Shown one piece after another: positions 37,238 to 46,509 of a DNA stretch of 64,000 bases. Below the pieces are notes generated by a model. That model made no database searches, was not told the DNA's origin, and saw only the letters and a program-made list of their open reading frames with translations. The translations under genes and the position numbers were made by a program. Numbering within the stretch: position 1 is the first letter of the stretch; the number at the start of each line of letters is the position of its first letter. The stretch is from Kytococcus sedentarius DSM 20547 (GTDB taxonomy: Bacteria > Actinomycetota > Actinomycetes > Actinomycetales > Dermatophilaceae): the NCBI RefSeq assembly GCF_000023925.1, contig NC_013169.1, positions 2,232,001 to 2,296,000 on the forward strand. The letters are read 5' to 3'.

Positions 37238-38293
37238 TCAGAAGTCCTCGTCGAACGAGACGCTGCCCTCCACGCCCACCTGGTAGGCCGAGACGCGGCG
37301 CTCGAAGAAGTTGCTCAGCTCCTGCACGTCCTGGAGTTCCATGAACGCCAACGGGTTCTTGGTGCCGTAGATCTCCGGCATGCCCAGCTGCACGGCACGG
37401 CGGTCGGCCACGTTCTCCAGGTAGGCGCGCATGTCGGCCACCGACAGCCCGGCCACGCCCATGCCCAGCAGGTCCTCGGCGAACTGCGCCTCCGCGTCGA
37501 CGGCCTCCATCAGCATCTGCCGCACCTGGCCGGCCATCTCCGCATCGAACAGGTCCGGCTCCTCACTGCGGACGGTCTCCACCACCTCGAACGCGAAGGC
37601 CATGTGCATGGACTCGTCGCGGAACACCCAGTTGGTGCCGGAGGCGAGCCCGTTCAGCAGACCCCGCGAACGCAGGAAGTAGACATACGCGAAGGCGCCG
37701 TAGAAGAACAGGCCCTCGATGCAGGTGCCGAAGCAGATGAGGTTCAGCAGGAACTGCCGGCGCTGCTCCTTGGTCTCCAGCTGGCCCAGGTTTTCGATGG
37801 AGTCGATCCACGTGAAGCAGAACTCCGCCTTGGTGCGGATGGAGGGGATGTTCTCCACGGCGGCGAAGGCCTCGAAGCGCTCTGCCTCGTCCGGCACGTA
37901 GGTGTCGAGCAGCGTCAGGTAGAACTGCACGTGCACGGCCTCCTCGAAGAGCTGGCGGCTCAGGTAGAGCCGGGCCTCCGGGGAGTTGATGTGCTCGTAC
38001 AGGTTGAGCACCAGGTTGTTGGCCACGATCGTGTCGCCGGTGGCGAAGAAGGCCACCAGCCGGCTCACCAGGTGGCGCTCGGCGGGAGAGAGCTTGTTGT
38101 GCAGGTCCGCCAGGTCACTGTGGAGGTCGATCTCCTCGACCGTCCAGGTGTTCTTGATGGCGTCGCGGAACATCTCGTAGAACTGCGGGTAGCGCATCGG
38201 GCGCAGCGTCAGGGACATGCCCGGGTCGAGCAGGCTGGAGCCCTGCTTCACCGCATCGCGCAGGTCGGACTCGAGGTGGGTTTCGCTGGTCAT
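37238..38293 (-). CDS. nrdB: Class Ia ribonucleoside-diphosphate reductase, beta subunit
   Basis: 351 residues from ATG at 38293, chosen for AAGGAG 6 nt upstream; a GTG at 38335 overlapping the nrdA stop would add 14 polar residues. It houses the di-iron/tyrosyl radical for dNTP synthesis. Iron ligands: Asp87 (FFATGDTIV), Glu118 and His121 (QLFEEAVHVQFY), with further Glu/His in ICFGTCIEGLFF and FRDESMHMAF. The radical Tyr is present as Tyr125, four residues after His121, so it is not the Tyr-less class Ic form. The C-terminus SVSFDEDF is the peptide that docks on NrdA. Confidence 0.93.
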   Translation of the reverse strand: MTSETHLESDLRDAVKQGSSLLDPGMSLTLRPMRYPQFYEMFRDAIKNTWTVEEIDLHSDLADLHNKLSPAERHLVSRLVAFFATGDTIVANNLVLNLYEHINSPEARLYLSRQLFEEAVHVQFYLTLLDTYVPDEAERFEAFAAVENIPSIRTKAEFCFTWIDSIENLGQLETKEQRRQFLLNLICFGTCIEGLFFYGAFAYVYFLRSRGLLNGLASGTNWVFRDESMHMAFAFEVVETVRSEEPDLFDAEMAGQVRQMLMEAVDAEAQFAEDLLGMGVAGLSVADMRAYLENVADRRAVQLGMPEIYGTKNPLAFMELQDVQELSNFFERRVSAYQVGVEGSVSFDEDF

Positions 38294-38331
38294 GGTCTGC
38301 TCCTTGGTGGTGATGTCGGTGTCTTTGGTGG

Positions 38332-40959
38332 TCACTCGCAGGCCTCACAGGCCTCGGGGTTCTCCAGCGAGCAGGCGAGCGCCTCCTCATCGGTGAAGGT
38401 CCGCACCGGCTCCGATGCGGTGAGCCCGCCGACCACGCCCGGCGAACCAGGGGCCGTGGGCTGGCTGGCGCCCGGGGCACCCGTCGCGGCGCCCCAGCTC
38501 GCGCCGGCACGCACACCGGCCACGGTGGCCTGCTGGATGCGGGTGGCCGGCCGGCTGCGCAGGTAGTACGTGGTCTTCAGCCCGGCCTTCCACGCGTACA
38601 GGTACATCGAGGACAGCTTGCCGATGTTCGGGCTCTCCATGAACAGGTTCAGGCTCTGGGACTGGTCCACGTACGCCTGCCGGGCCGCGGCCATCTCGAT
38701 GAGCGCCTTCTGCGGCAGCTCCCAGGCGGTGCGGAACAGTCGCCGGGTCTCCTCCGGCAGGTCGGCGATGCCGGCCACGGACCCGTTGTCGGCCTTGAGC
38801 TTCTCGCGCACCGCCTCGGTCCACAGCCCCAGGGACTTCAGCTCGCCCACCAGCGCGGTGTTCACCTGCATGAACTCCCCCGAGAGGGTCTCGCGCTTGA
38901 ACAGGTTGCTCACCTGCGGCTCGATGCACTCGTAGCAGCCGGCGATGCTGGCGATCGTCGCCGTGGGCGCGATGGCGATCATCAGCGAGTTGCGCAGGCC
39001 GTGGTCGGCGATGCGCTGCCGCACGGCCGCCCAGCGCTCGGTCTGGGTCGGCTCCACACCCTGCAGGTCGTGCTGCAACTGGCCGCGGGCCGCCCGGGTC
39101 TCGGCGAACGCCGGGTGGGCGCCGAACTGCTCGGCGAGCTCGGCCGAGCGCTCCAGCGCGGAGAGCTGGATCTCCTCGGCGATGCGGGTCGAGAGCTCCT
39201 TCGCCTCGGGCGCGTCGAACGGCATCCGCAGGGCGAAGAACACGTCCTGCAGCCCCATCGAGCCCAGGCCGATGGGGCGCCAGCGCGGGTTGGACGCCGC
39301 CGCCTGCTCGGAGGGGTAGTAGTTGATGTCGATGACGCGGTCCAGGTAGGTGACCGCCAGCCGCACCGTGGAGCGCAACCGGTCGGTGTCGATGCCGGTG
39401 GCGCGCGCCGCGGGGTCGGTGGGGCGGACGCCGGTGGTGCCGTCGGACCACTGCAGGTGCGCCGCGAGGTTCACCGAGCCGAGGTTGCACACGGCGGTCT
39501 CGTCGTTGCTGGTCACCTCGATGATCTCGGTGCACAGGTTGCTCAGGTGCACCACCGGGGCCGGCTGGACGGTGCCGTCGGCGGCCACCCGCGGCGTCTG
39601 GTCGTCGCTGGTCTGGTTGCAGGCCCGGTTGGAGGCGTCCTTGAAGGTCATCCACCCCTGACCGGTCTGGGCGAGGGTCCGCATCATGCGCCCGTACAGG
39701 TAGCGGGCCGAGACGGTGCGCACCACGTCACCGCGCTCCTCGGCGGCGCGGTAGGCGGCGTCGAAGGCCGGGCCCCACAGGTCGGGCAGCTCCGGCACGG
39801 CATCGGGGTCGATGAGGGACCACTGCCCATCAGCCTCCACGCGGCGCATGAACTCGTCGGGGATCCAGTGGGCCAGGTTGAGGTTGTGGGTGCGGCGCGC
39901 GTCCTCACCGGTGTTGTCGCGCAGCTCGAGGAACTCCTCGACGTCCGGGTGCCACGGCTCGAGGTAGATGCATGCCGCGCCCTTGCGCCGGCCGCCCTGG
40001 TTGACCGCGGCCACCGAGGCGTCCAGCGTGCGCAGCCACGGCACGATGCCGTTGGAGTGGCCGTTGGTGCCGCGGATCAGCGCGCCGCGGGAGCGGATGC
40101 GGGAGAAGGCCAGGCCGATGCCGCCGGCGAACTTCGAGAGCTTGGCCACCTGGTGGTAGCGCTCGTAGATGGAGTCCAGGTCGTCCTGCGGGGAGTCGAT
40201 GAGGTAGCAGCTGGACATCTGTGTGTGCCGGGTGCCGGAGTTGAACAGGGTCGGCGAGCTGGGCAGGTACGCCAGGGAGGAGAGCAGCTCGAAGAACTCC
40301 ACGGCCTCCTCGCCGGTGTGCGAGAGCCCGGCGGAGACCCGCATCAGCCAGTACTGGGGAGACTCGACCACCGCGCGGGTGAGGGGGTGGCGCAGCAGGT
40401 AGCGGTCGTACACGGTGCGCAGGCCGAAGTAGTCGAAGCGCCAGTCGGCGTGGGCGGCCTGGGCGCGGTACACGGCATCGTCCAGGCGGCTGGCGTGCTC
40501 GGCGACGAAGGCGGCGGTCTCGTCCCCGATGAGGCCCTGCTCGTGGCCGGTGCGGACGGCGGCGGAGAAGGAGCCGATGCCCTGGCCGCGGACCTCCTTG
40601 TCGATGACGCCGGCCAGCAGGCGGCCCGCCAGGCGGGAGTACTGCGGCTCGGTGGCGGTCATCTCGGCGGCCGTGGCGATGGCGAGCTTGTCGAGCTCGG
40701 CGGTGGTGGCGCCGTCGTAGAGACCGGAGATGGTCTTGGTGGCCACCCGCAGCGGGTCCACCTCGGGCAGGCCGTCACAGCAGCGCTCCACGGCGGCGAC
40801 GATCTTGGTGACGTCGACCTGCTCGTGCTCGCCGCTGCGCTTGACCACCCGCATGGTCGTGCGGGCGGGAGTGGTGGGGACGCCCTCCAGGGTGGGCTGG
40901 TCGCCATCGGCCGGCTGGCTGGTGGGCGTGGCGGTGCTGGTGGTGGTGTTGGTCGTCAC
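38332..40959 (-). CDS. nrdA: Class Ia ribonucleoside-diphosphate reductase, alpha subunit
   Basis: 875 residues from GTG at 40959 with GAGGAGAG upstream. After a Thr/Pro-rich tail an ATP-cone (TTMRVVKRSGEHEQVDVTKI) gives dATP feedback control. The catalytic barrel shows the substrate-site Cys in MSSCYLIDS, NLNLAHWIPDEF, the Asn-Leu-Cys-Glu site HLSNLCTEI with the radical Cys, GLGSMGLQDVFF, and PTATIASIAGCYECIEPQVSN. The C-terminal CEACE supplies the redox-active Cys pair. It is co-transcribed with nrdB. Its leader contains a cobalamin riboswitch, and two NrdR boxes lie further upstream, so both cofactor supply and dNTP pools control it. Confidence 0.95.
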   Translation of the reverse strand: MTTNTTTSTATPTSQPADGDQPTLEGVPTTPARTTMRVVKRSGEHEQVDVTKIVAAVERCCDGLPEVDPLRVATKTISGLYDGATTAELDKLAIATAAEMTATEPQYSRLAGRLLAGVIDKEVRGQGIGSFSAAVRTGHEQGLIGDETAAFVAEHASRLDDAVYRAQAAHADWRFDYFGLRTVYDRYLLRHPLTRAVVESPQYWLMRVSAGLSHTGEEAVEFFELLSSLAYLPSSPTLFNSGTRHTQMSSCYLIDSPQDDLDSIYERYHQVAKLSKFAGGIGLAFSRIRSRGALIRGTNGHSNGIVPWLRTLDASVAAVNQGGRRKGAACIYLEPWHPDVEEFLELRDNTGEDARRTHNLNLAHWIPDEFMRRVEADGQWSLIDPDAVPELPDLWGPAFDAAYRAAEERGDVVRTVSARYLYGRMMRTLAQTGQGWMTFKDASNRACNQTSDDQTPRVAADGTVQPAPVVHLSNLCTEIIEVTSNDETAVCNLGSVNLAAHLQWSDGTTGVRPTDPAARATGIDTDRLRSTVRLAVTYLDRVIDINYYPSEQAAASNPRWRPIGLGSMGLQDVFFALRMPFDAPEAKELSTRIAEEIQLSALERSAELAEQFGAHPAFAETRAARGQLQHDLQGVEPTQTERWAAVRQRIADHGLRNSLMIAIAPTATIASIAGCYECIEPQVSNLFKRETLSGEFMQVNTALVGELKSLGLWTEAVREKLKADNGSVAGIADLPEETRRLFRTAWELPQKALIEMAAARQAYVDQSQSLNLFMESPNIGKLSSMYLYAWKAGLKTTYYLRSRPATRIQQATVAGVRAGASWGAATGAPGASQPTAPGSPGVVGGLTASEPVRTFTDEEALACSLENPEACEACE

Positions 40960-41160
40960 ACTCTCTCCTCGCGAGCTCTCACCGCGAGGGGGCACGGCCA
41001 CACCGACCCGGCTGTGGGCGCACGGCAGAGGGCGCCGGTGCGGTGCACCAAGTGCGGTGCGTTGCTCCCCGATGGGGGCACCGTTCGCGTGCCGGGGTCG
41101 ACACGTCCGCAAGCCGTCCCGCGCGGCTCGACGTACCGCCCGCGGTCGCGGACGGGCGCT

Positions 41161-41340
41161 GGCAGGTCTTCGGACTCACGGGCGTCCTCGTCACCGAGGC
41201 GTCCGGCAGGTGCCGGACGGGTGCCTACTGGCCGTCGCTTCCCGGGTGCTGGCTGCACCCAGTGCTGTGTGACGGCGGTCGTTCCCGAATACCGCTGCGG
41301 GGCAGTCCCGGGGTCTCACCGGGTTCCCTCTTGCCCCTCC
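41161..41340 (-). ncRNA. Cobalamin (adenosylcobalamin) riboswitch in the nrdAB leader
   Basis: Read on the reverse strand the leader shows the conserved series: GAGGGAACCCGGTGAGACC, then GGGACTGCCCCGCAGCGGT, a variable arm, GGCACCTGCC, and the B12 box GTCCGAAGACCTGCC at 41161-41175. These are the hallmark blocks of cobalamin riboswitches, in order and spacing. It ends about 200 nt before the nrdA GTG, leaving room for a G/C-rich expression platform (41136-41160 contains a CGCCCG/CGGGCG stem). Established for Streptomyces nrdABS: cobalamin represses class Ia when the B12-dependent class II enzyme can work. Confidence 0.85.
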
Positions 41341-41410
41341 CCTGGGCTGTCTCGAGAGGTCACCACAGGGTGACCCGCCGAACGACGGTGCCGGGGAGGA
41401 CCAGCACGAG

Positions 41411-41456
41411 CACCATATACGGTGATTCATCCAGTGCGCCAGCACCACATGTTGTG
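41411..41456. promoter_or_regulatory. Pair of NrdR boxes 32 bp apart upstream of nrdAB
   Basis: CACCATATACGGTG (41411-41424) and CACCACATGTTGTG (41443-41456) match the NrdR palindrome ACACnATATAnnGTGT in the core. Their start-to-start distance is exactly 32 bp, the three-helical-turn spacing typical of NrdR sites. On the reverse strand the first box contains TATATG/TATGGT, a plausible -10. The gene-free stretch 40960-41539 thus holds these boxes, the promoter and the riboswitch; the divergent MFS gene starts 84 bp from box 2. Confidence 0.8.
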
Positions 41457-41539
41457 GCCCCGGGAACCCGGGCGACACGCCGCCACCGGCGGCCGCGCGC
41501 CCACCCGAGGTTGTCGGGACCCGCTGGCAGGCTCCACCC

Positions 41540-42763
41540 ATGCCCCTGCACCTCCGGCGGCTGCTGACCGTCTTCACCCTGGGCCAGCTCGGCTCGTGGA
41601 CCGGCACCGGTGCCATCGCCTGGATCGCCGTCCGCCACCTGGACGCCACCGGGACCGAGCTCGGCCTCCTGCTCGGCCTGGGGACCTTCCTCGGGATCCT
41701 GCTGGCCAACCTCGCCACCCCGCGCACGGCCGGCGCCCACCCCGCCACCGTGCTGGGTGGCTCGGCGCTCGTCGCCGCTCTGGCCGCCGCCTCGCTGGCG
41801 GTCGCGGGCTGGGTCGAGGCCGTGACCCTGCTCCACCTGGGGGCGGTGCTCTGCCTCCAGACCGCCGCCGGGATGCTGCAGGCCGCCCGGATCGCGCCGG
41901 CCATGCGCCAGGTGGCCGGCGACCACCTCGACCAGGCGCTGGGCCGTCAGGAGGCCATCGCCTGGACGGCCACCATCGTCGGCCCGGCCGTCGGCGGCCT
42001 GCTCACCGACGCCCTCGGGGTGGAGGTGACCCTGCTGGTGGTCGCCCTGCTCACCCTGGGCAGCGCCCTGAGCGCCCGCGGGGTGGCCGGGATGGCGTGG
42101 GACCCCCCACCGCCCCGCGAGCGCCCCCGCGCCGACGCGGGTTACCGCACCATCGCCGGCAGCCCGCTGCTGCGCCGGCTCCTCGGCAACGCCCTGCTCT
42201 TCACCGCCGGGACGATGGCCAGCACCCCGCTGGTGGACCTGCTGCTGCTGCGCACCCTGGAGCTCTCGGCATGGGAGTACGGGCTCTCGCAGGGGCTGCC
42301 CTGCCTCGGCGGGATCCTCGCCGGGATGGTCGTGCACCGCCTCATGGGGCGCTTCGGGCGGCGCCCGGTCCTGCTCGCCTCGGGGATCGGCCGCACCCTG
42401 TGGATCGCCCCGCTGGCCCTGGTGCCCTCCGGCCTGGCCGGCGTGGCCGGGCTGGCCGTGGTGGTGGGCCTGCAGCTCGGCCTGCTGCTCGCGGCGGGCT
42501 TCTTCAACCCGGCCTTCAGCCGGGTGCGGATGGACGCCGCACCGGGGGACCTGCTGGCCCCGGTCATCGTGGCCTGGGCCACCCTCAACCGGGCGGTGAG
42601 CGCCGCCGCCATGGCCCTGGGCGGGGTGCTGGGCAGTCTCGTCGGCGTCCGGCCCGCCCTCCTGGCGGTGGGACTGGTGACGATGGCGAGCGCCCTCTTC
42701 CTCGTGGGCCTGCCCCACCCGCCGAGCGCCGACCCCGAGCCGGAGGACGCCCCCGCGGCCTGA
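41540..42763 (+). CDS. MFS transporter, putative drug-efflux type
   Basis: 407 residues with about 12 TM helices; CAGGCT 6 nt before the ATG suggests a leaderless mRNA. The start LRRLLTVFTLGQLGSWTGTG resembles bacterial macrolide or multidrug MFS exporters, and HRLMGRFGRRPVLLASG is the loop 8-9 repeat of the MFS motif A. The substrate is unknown. It is divergent from nrdAB and convergent with phoX, with a 14-bp hairpin in between. Confidence 0.8.
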   Translation: MPLHLRRLLTVFTLGQLGSWTGTGAIAWIAVRHLDATGTELGLLLGLGTFLGILLANLATPRTAGAHPATVLGGSALVAALAAASLAVAGWVEAVTLLHLGAVLCLQTAAGMLQAARIAPAMRQVAGDHLDQALGRQEAIAWTATIVGPAVGGLLTDALGVEVTLLVVALLTLGSALSARGVAGMAWDPPPPRERPRADAGYRTIAGSPLLRRLLGNALLFTAGTMASTPLVDLLLLRTLELSAWEYGLSQGLPCLGGILAGMVVHRLMGRFGRRPVLLASGIGRTLWIAPLALVPSGLAGVAGLAVVVGLQLGLLLAAGFFNPAFSRVRMDAAPGDLLAPVIVAWATLNRAVSAAAMALGGVLGSLVGVRPALLAVGLVTMASALFLVGLPHPPSADPEPEDAPAA

Positions 42764-42777
42764 CTCCCCCGGACACG

Positions 42778-42818
42778 CCGGAGCCGCCGCGCCCGTCCTG
42801 CGGTCGCGGCGGCTCCGG
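42778..42818. terminator. Bidirectional terminator between MFS gene and phoX
   Basis: A perfect 14-bp stem (42778-42791 CCGGAGCCGCCGCG with 42805-42818) and a 13-nt loop lie between convergent stops at 42763 and 42833. Confidence 0.8.
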
Positions 42819-42832
42819 GGAGCGGGGTCAGC

Positions 42833-44209
42833 TCACAGCGAGCCCTTGCGCCACGGGCCGGTGATGGCCAGCGTGATGCCCGGGGTCTGGATGTTCACGA
42901 ACATCCAGTTGCCGTTCTTCGGCTCGAAGGTCGAGCCGCACCACTCGGAGGTGTGGTAGTCACCGGCCCGCACGGTGGAGCCGGCGACGCCGTCCCGGTC
43001 GAGCACGACGGTGTTCAGCGCGAACGGGAAGATCTCGCCGTCGGTGGTCAGACCGTGCAGGTAGGAGTCACCGCCGCCGTCCTCGCAGAGCACGATGCCG
43101 CCGCGGGGGGAGACGCAGATGTTGTCCGGGTTGTCCAGGACGGTCTCGTCCGGGGAGGCGAAGAGGATGACCAGCTCGCCGGTGCGCGGGTCGTAGGTGA
43201 AGACCTGGCCGTTCCGGTCCGGGCCACCGCTGGTGGAGACGATGTTCACCACGTCGTTGCCCCACCAGGCGCCCTCCAGGCGGGCGAACTGGGCGCCGCC
43301 CTTGGCGATGCCCTGCTGCACGGTGCGCACGCCGTCGTCGGCCGGGTCCGGCTCGTCGATGGTGACCCAGGAGGTCTGGTAGCGCTCGCCGGTGCCGTCG
43401 GCGTAGGTGACGTAGGAACCCTCGCCGCGCTCGATGCGCAGCATCTGCAGCTCGCCGCCGGCGTCCAGGTCACCCGGACGGTTGGGCAGGAAGCGGTAGA
43501 AGCCGGAGGGGGTGGCGTCCTCGGTGAGGTACACGATGCCGGTGGAGGGGTCGACCGCGACGGCCTCGTGCACGAAGCGACCCATCTGGGTCAGCGGCTC
43601 GGCCGAGGAGACGCCGTGGGTGGGCACCTCGAAGACGTAGCCGTGACGCTGGCCGGTCTCGGAGGTGTAGAAGGTCTCCTCGCAGGAGAGCCAGGTGCCC
43701 CACGGGGTCGGGCCGCCGGCGCAGTTCACGGCGGTGCCGGCCAGCGAGGCGTAGGACTCGACGAACTTCCCGGCGTCCGGGTCGAACACGATGGTCGTGG
43801 TGCCGCCGGGGCCGGTCGGGTCGTAGTGGGTGGGGTGGAAGGCCTGGTCGCCGCGGCGCAGCTCGTGGTTCCGCACGAGGCGGACCTGGTCGCCCTGGCG
43901 GAAGGCGGCCATGCCGTCGTGGGCGCCCGGGGTGGGGCGGCCGTCGTCCATGATCGAGCCGGTCCAGCCGTAGGAGATGTACTCGAAGCCCTTGGGCAGG
44001 CTGATGAGCTCCAGACCGGTGGTCTGGTCCTTCACCGGGTACAGCGGGCCGTAGTCGGGGCCGTGGGGGCGCTTGCGCATCTGGTGACCGCGGCCGTTGC
44101 CCTGGGCGCGGGCACCGAGGGCGGCCAGCGGGGTGAGGACGGCACCGGCGGCGGCACCGCCGAGGACGGTGCGACGGCCGACCGAGGACGGCGTGGAGGG
44201 GGTGGTCAT
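42833..44209 (-). CDS. phoX: PhoX-family (DUF839) alkaline phosphatase, Tat-exported
   Basis: 458 residues; AGGAG 8 nt before the ATG. A twin-arginine signal (VGRRTVLGGAAAGAVLTPLA) is followed by a beta-propeller with PhoX motifs: LVRNHELRRGDQAF, NCAGGPTPWGTWLSCEET, RFVHEAVAVDPSTG, YLTEDATPSGFYRF, and DNICVSPRGGIVLCEDGGGD. Family knowledge: PhoX is a Ca/Fe-dependent phosphomonoesterase secreted folded, which releases phosphate from organic esters. A PHO-box-like direct repeat sits upstream, so induction in phosphate starvation is likely. The C-terminus GITLAITGPW is usual for the shorter actinobacterial members. Confidence 0.88.
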   Translation of the reverse strand: MTTPSTPSSVGRRTVLGGAAAGAVLTPLAALGARAQGNGRGHQMRKRPHGPDYGPLYPVKDQTTGLELISLPKGFEYISYGWTGSIMDDGRPTPGAHDGMAAFRQGDQVRLVRNHELRRGDQAFHPTHYDPTGPGGTTTIVFDPDAGKFVESYASLAGTAVNCAGGPTPWGTWLSCEETFYTSETGQRHGYVFEVPTHGVSSAEPLTQMGRFVHEAVAVDPSTGIVYLTEDATPSGFYRFLPNRPGDLDAGGELQMLRIERGEGSYVTYADGTGERYQTSWVTIDEPDPADDGVRTVQQGIAKGGAQFARLEGAWWGNDVVNIVSTSGGPDRNGQVFTYDPRTGELVILFASPDETVLDNPDNICVSPRGGIVLCEDGGGDSYLHGLTTDGEIFPFALNTVVLDRDGVAGSTVRAGDYHTSEWCGSTFEPKNGNWMFVNIQTPGITLAITGPWRKGSL

Positions 44210-44248
44210 GAGGGTTGCTCCTGGAGAGAAGGGTGCAGGGGTGTGGCG

Positions 44249-44292
44249 ACGATAGGGCCCACGCCTGACCCGTTGGTGAGCAGCAGGTGAAC
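44249..44292 (-). promoter_or_regulatory. PHO-box-like repeat and -10 for phoX
   Basis: On the reverse strand GTTCACC (44286-44292), 4 nt, GCTCACC (44275-44281) forms an 11-nt direct repeat as in actinobacterial PhoP boxes (GTTCACCnnnn units). A TATCGT -10 candidate (44249-44254) starts about 20 nt after the box, so the repeat takes the place of the -35. This fits PhoP activation in phosphate starvation; binding is inferred. Confidence 0.6.
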
Positions 44293-44367
44293 GGCAGATG
44301 CACTCCGGCTCAGGGAGTCCGCCGGGGCAGGGTCACAGTGGCCAGGGCGAGGGCCGCGCGGGCGTGA

Positions 44368-46509
44368 TCACCCCCGGCGATCGAGGTGGCGCTGCCACCA
44401 GACGCCGGCCAGGACCACCACCACGGCCAGAGCACCGGAGCCAAGGGCTGCCGCACTGACCAAGCCGACGCTGCTCGTGGTGTACCCCACCGAGAAACCT
44501 CGGAGGGCGAACAAGACCGCGGCCGCGCACCCGATGGCAACCGCCAGGACGACGGGGGCGAGCGTGGTGGCGATGGAGACCCGGTCGACCTCACGTGGGA
44601 GCAGCCCGGGCATGGCGAGCTCCCTGGCCTCGGCGGTAGCCCGCAAGGTGTGGTCACCGAGACTGCGGACGAGCGCCACGAGCAGCAGGAGGCAGCAGGC
44701 ACCCCAGCCGGCGGAGAACCAGTCCGCCCCCGGATTGACGTGGTGCCGGTTCGGCCCGACCTCCTCGTACAAGCCGGGTGCCGTCGACCCGGCCAGGAGC
44801 GGCAGCGCGTCCGTGGCACTCCAGTCGCGAGGACCACTGATCAGAAAGCTCTCGCCCGGCGGGGAGGGTTCGTCGGTGAGCCGGACCTGAATTCCCGTGT
44901 TGAGCCGCGCACCATCGCTGGAGCACTTCAGTTCTTCCTGTGGAATCCCGATGAACTCTGCCGCGTCATCACAGGAGGGGAACTCGACGGCGCCCTTCCG
45001 GAGCGGGGCGACCCACGCCCCGGCGGCATCGGCGCGCTCCTGCACGACCGCCCCGAATCCCTCCGGCGCATCCTCGTAGTCGACACTCCACACGATGCGC
45101 TCCTCACCGGCAGGGTGCCACTCCTGGGGCATGGTGGCGAGGACCAGCGCCAGGGCCGATCCGGAGATGAAGGCCAACGAGCCCACGAGCGCACCGGTGC
45201 GGGTGTAGACCTGCGGACGGCGCGCCAGGCGTCGAGCAGCGAGCCACACCGAGGGTGCCGAGGAAGCCGGCGCGAACCGTGCCAGCGCGGAGACGATCCC
45301 GGGCAAGGCCAGCGGGAGACCGACGAGCACCAGGAGGGCCCCACCCAGCAGGAGGTTGGCCTGCATGTCGGCAGCCCCGTTGGCCCCGGCCGTCACGAAG
45401 ACCCATGGGGCGACGGTGATGAGGGTGAGGCCGACCACGAGGGGCACGATCCCGAGGGTCTGCCCCACGCTGCCCCTGCTCCGCTCAGGCCGAGGAGAGA
45501 GGCGGAGGGTCGAGGCAGCCACGACCACGATGAGGATCAACACCAGCGCGACGGGGAGCGCGACCCACAGAGGGACCCGGGTGCTACCAGGCAGGAGCTG
45601 CCCGTCCGTCAGAGGGAAGGTCGGTCGTGAGCGCAGGGCCACCCACCACAGCAGAAGGCCGGCCACGGTTCCGGCCGCAGCCAGCACGAAGGTCTCCAGG
45701 GCAGCCACGGCACGAATGCTCGAACGGGCCACACCCAGCTCCCAGAGCCTCTGACCCCGTTGCCGGGTCACCTCGGAGACCGCACGAGCGGTCCCCACCA
45801 TCAGAAGCATCGAGGGAACGACGATCAACCACAGGACTCCGAAGACCGCGGGGACCAGCGTGGGCGTGTCGAGCACGGTTTCCACCCAGGGGAAACGACG
45901 GGGGGACCCCGCGACCTCCCACCGCCCCGCAGGCGCCCACCCGCTGATGGAGATCGCGAGGTCCTGCTCGACGGACTGACCTGCGGGAGGACGCGCGTAG
46001 GCGAACCCCTCGGAGCGTGAGGCCAGACCGGCGTCACCGATCACCCCACCGACACCGGAGCCGGCCTCGCTCGGCTGCAGCCCAAGATCCTCCGCACTGA
46101 TCCCACGATCGACCAGCCCCGGGGAGAGCACGGCGGCACCGGGTTCGGGCAGCGCGTCGAGCCCCGGAGGGACGAGGGCGGCATCCCCTTCGTGCCCGCT
46201 GGAAGGATCCACCCAGATGATGGGCACCTGCCCCACCCCTTCAGGGAGCACGGGCATCGACTTCGACCACTGCGCAGGTGCGCCGGGTACGGGGCCGGGG
46301 CCGGGCTGCCCGGCGAGCAGTGGCTGTCGGCCCACGACATGCTGCGAGGCCACCCAGCCGGCGTTCACCACGCCCATCCCGGTGAGGATCGCGGCGGTGC
46401 CCAGCAGCGAGGCCAGCACGAGGCTGATCTGCCGCCACCGCTGTCGCGGGTCCGGCGAGAGCGCCAGGCGACGGGCCACCACCCACGCCGTGGTCATCCC
46501 ACCCATCAT
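44368..46509 (-). CDS. FtsX/MacB-like ABC transporter permease
   Basis: 713 residues; ATG at 46509 overlaps the stop of the ABC ATPase (ATGA), so the two were one operon. TM1 is at residues 25-47 (ISLVLASLLGTAAILTGMGV), a large extracytoplasmic domain of about 170 residues follows, then a block of TM helices (LVPAVFGVLWLIVVPSMLLM onwards), a second soluble region (residues 480-580) and three C-terminal helices. RAVSEVTRQRGQRLWELGVA is the FtsX-type coupling region (short helices before each TM block). Such permeases export peptides or mediate bacteriocin immunity. Its own ATPase gene is destroyed by the IS insertion just upstream, so the protein may be non-functional or expressed from the IS. 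Confidence 0.75.
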   Translation of the reverse strand: MMGGMTTAWVVARRLALSPDPRQRWRQISLVLASLLGTAAILTGMGVVNAGWVASQHVVGRQPLLAGQPGPGPVPGAPAQWSKSMPVLPEGVGQVPIIWVDPSSGHEGDAALVPPGLDALPEPGAAVLSPGLVDRGISAEDLGLQPSEAGSGVGGVIGDAGLASRSEGFAYARPPAGQSVEQDLAISISGWAPAGRWEVAGSPRRFPWVETVLDTPTLVPAVFGVLWLIVVPSMLLMVGTARAVSEVTRQRGQRLWELGVARSSIRAVAALETFVLAAAGTVAGLLLWWVALRSRPTFPLTDGQLLPGSTRVPLWVALPVALVLILIVVVAASTLRLSPRPERSRGSVGQTLGIVPLVVGLTLITVAPWVFVTAGANGAADMQANLLLGGALLVLVGLPLALPGIVSALARFAPASSAPSVWLAARRLARRPQVYTRTGALVGSLAFISGSALALVLATMPQEWHPAGEERIVWSVDYEDAPEGFGAVVQERADAAGAWVAPLRKGAVEFPSCDDAAEFIGIPQEELKCSSDGARLNTGIQVRLTDEPSPPGESFLISGPRDWSATDALPLLAGSTAPGLYEEVGPNRHHVNPGADWFSAGWGACCLLLLVALVRSLGDHTLRATAEARELAMPGLLPREVDRVSIATTLAPVVLAVAIGCAAAVLFALRGFSVGYTTSSVGLVSAAALGSGALAVVVVLAGVWWQRHLDRRG

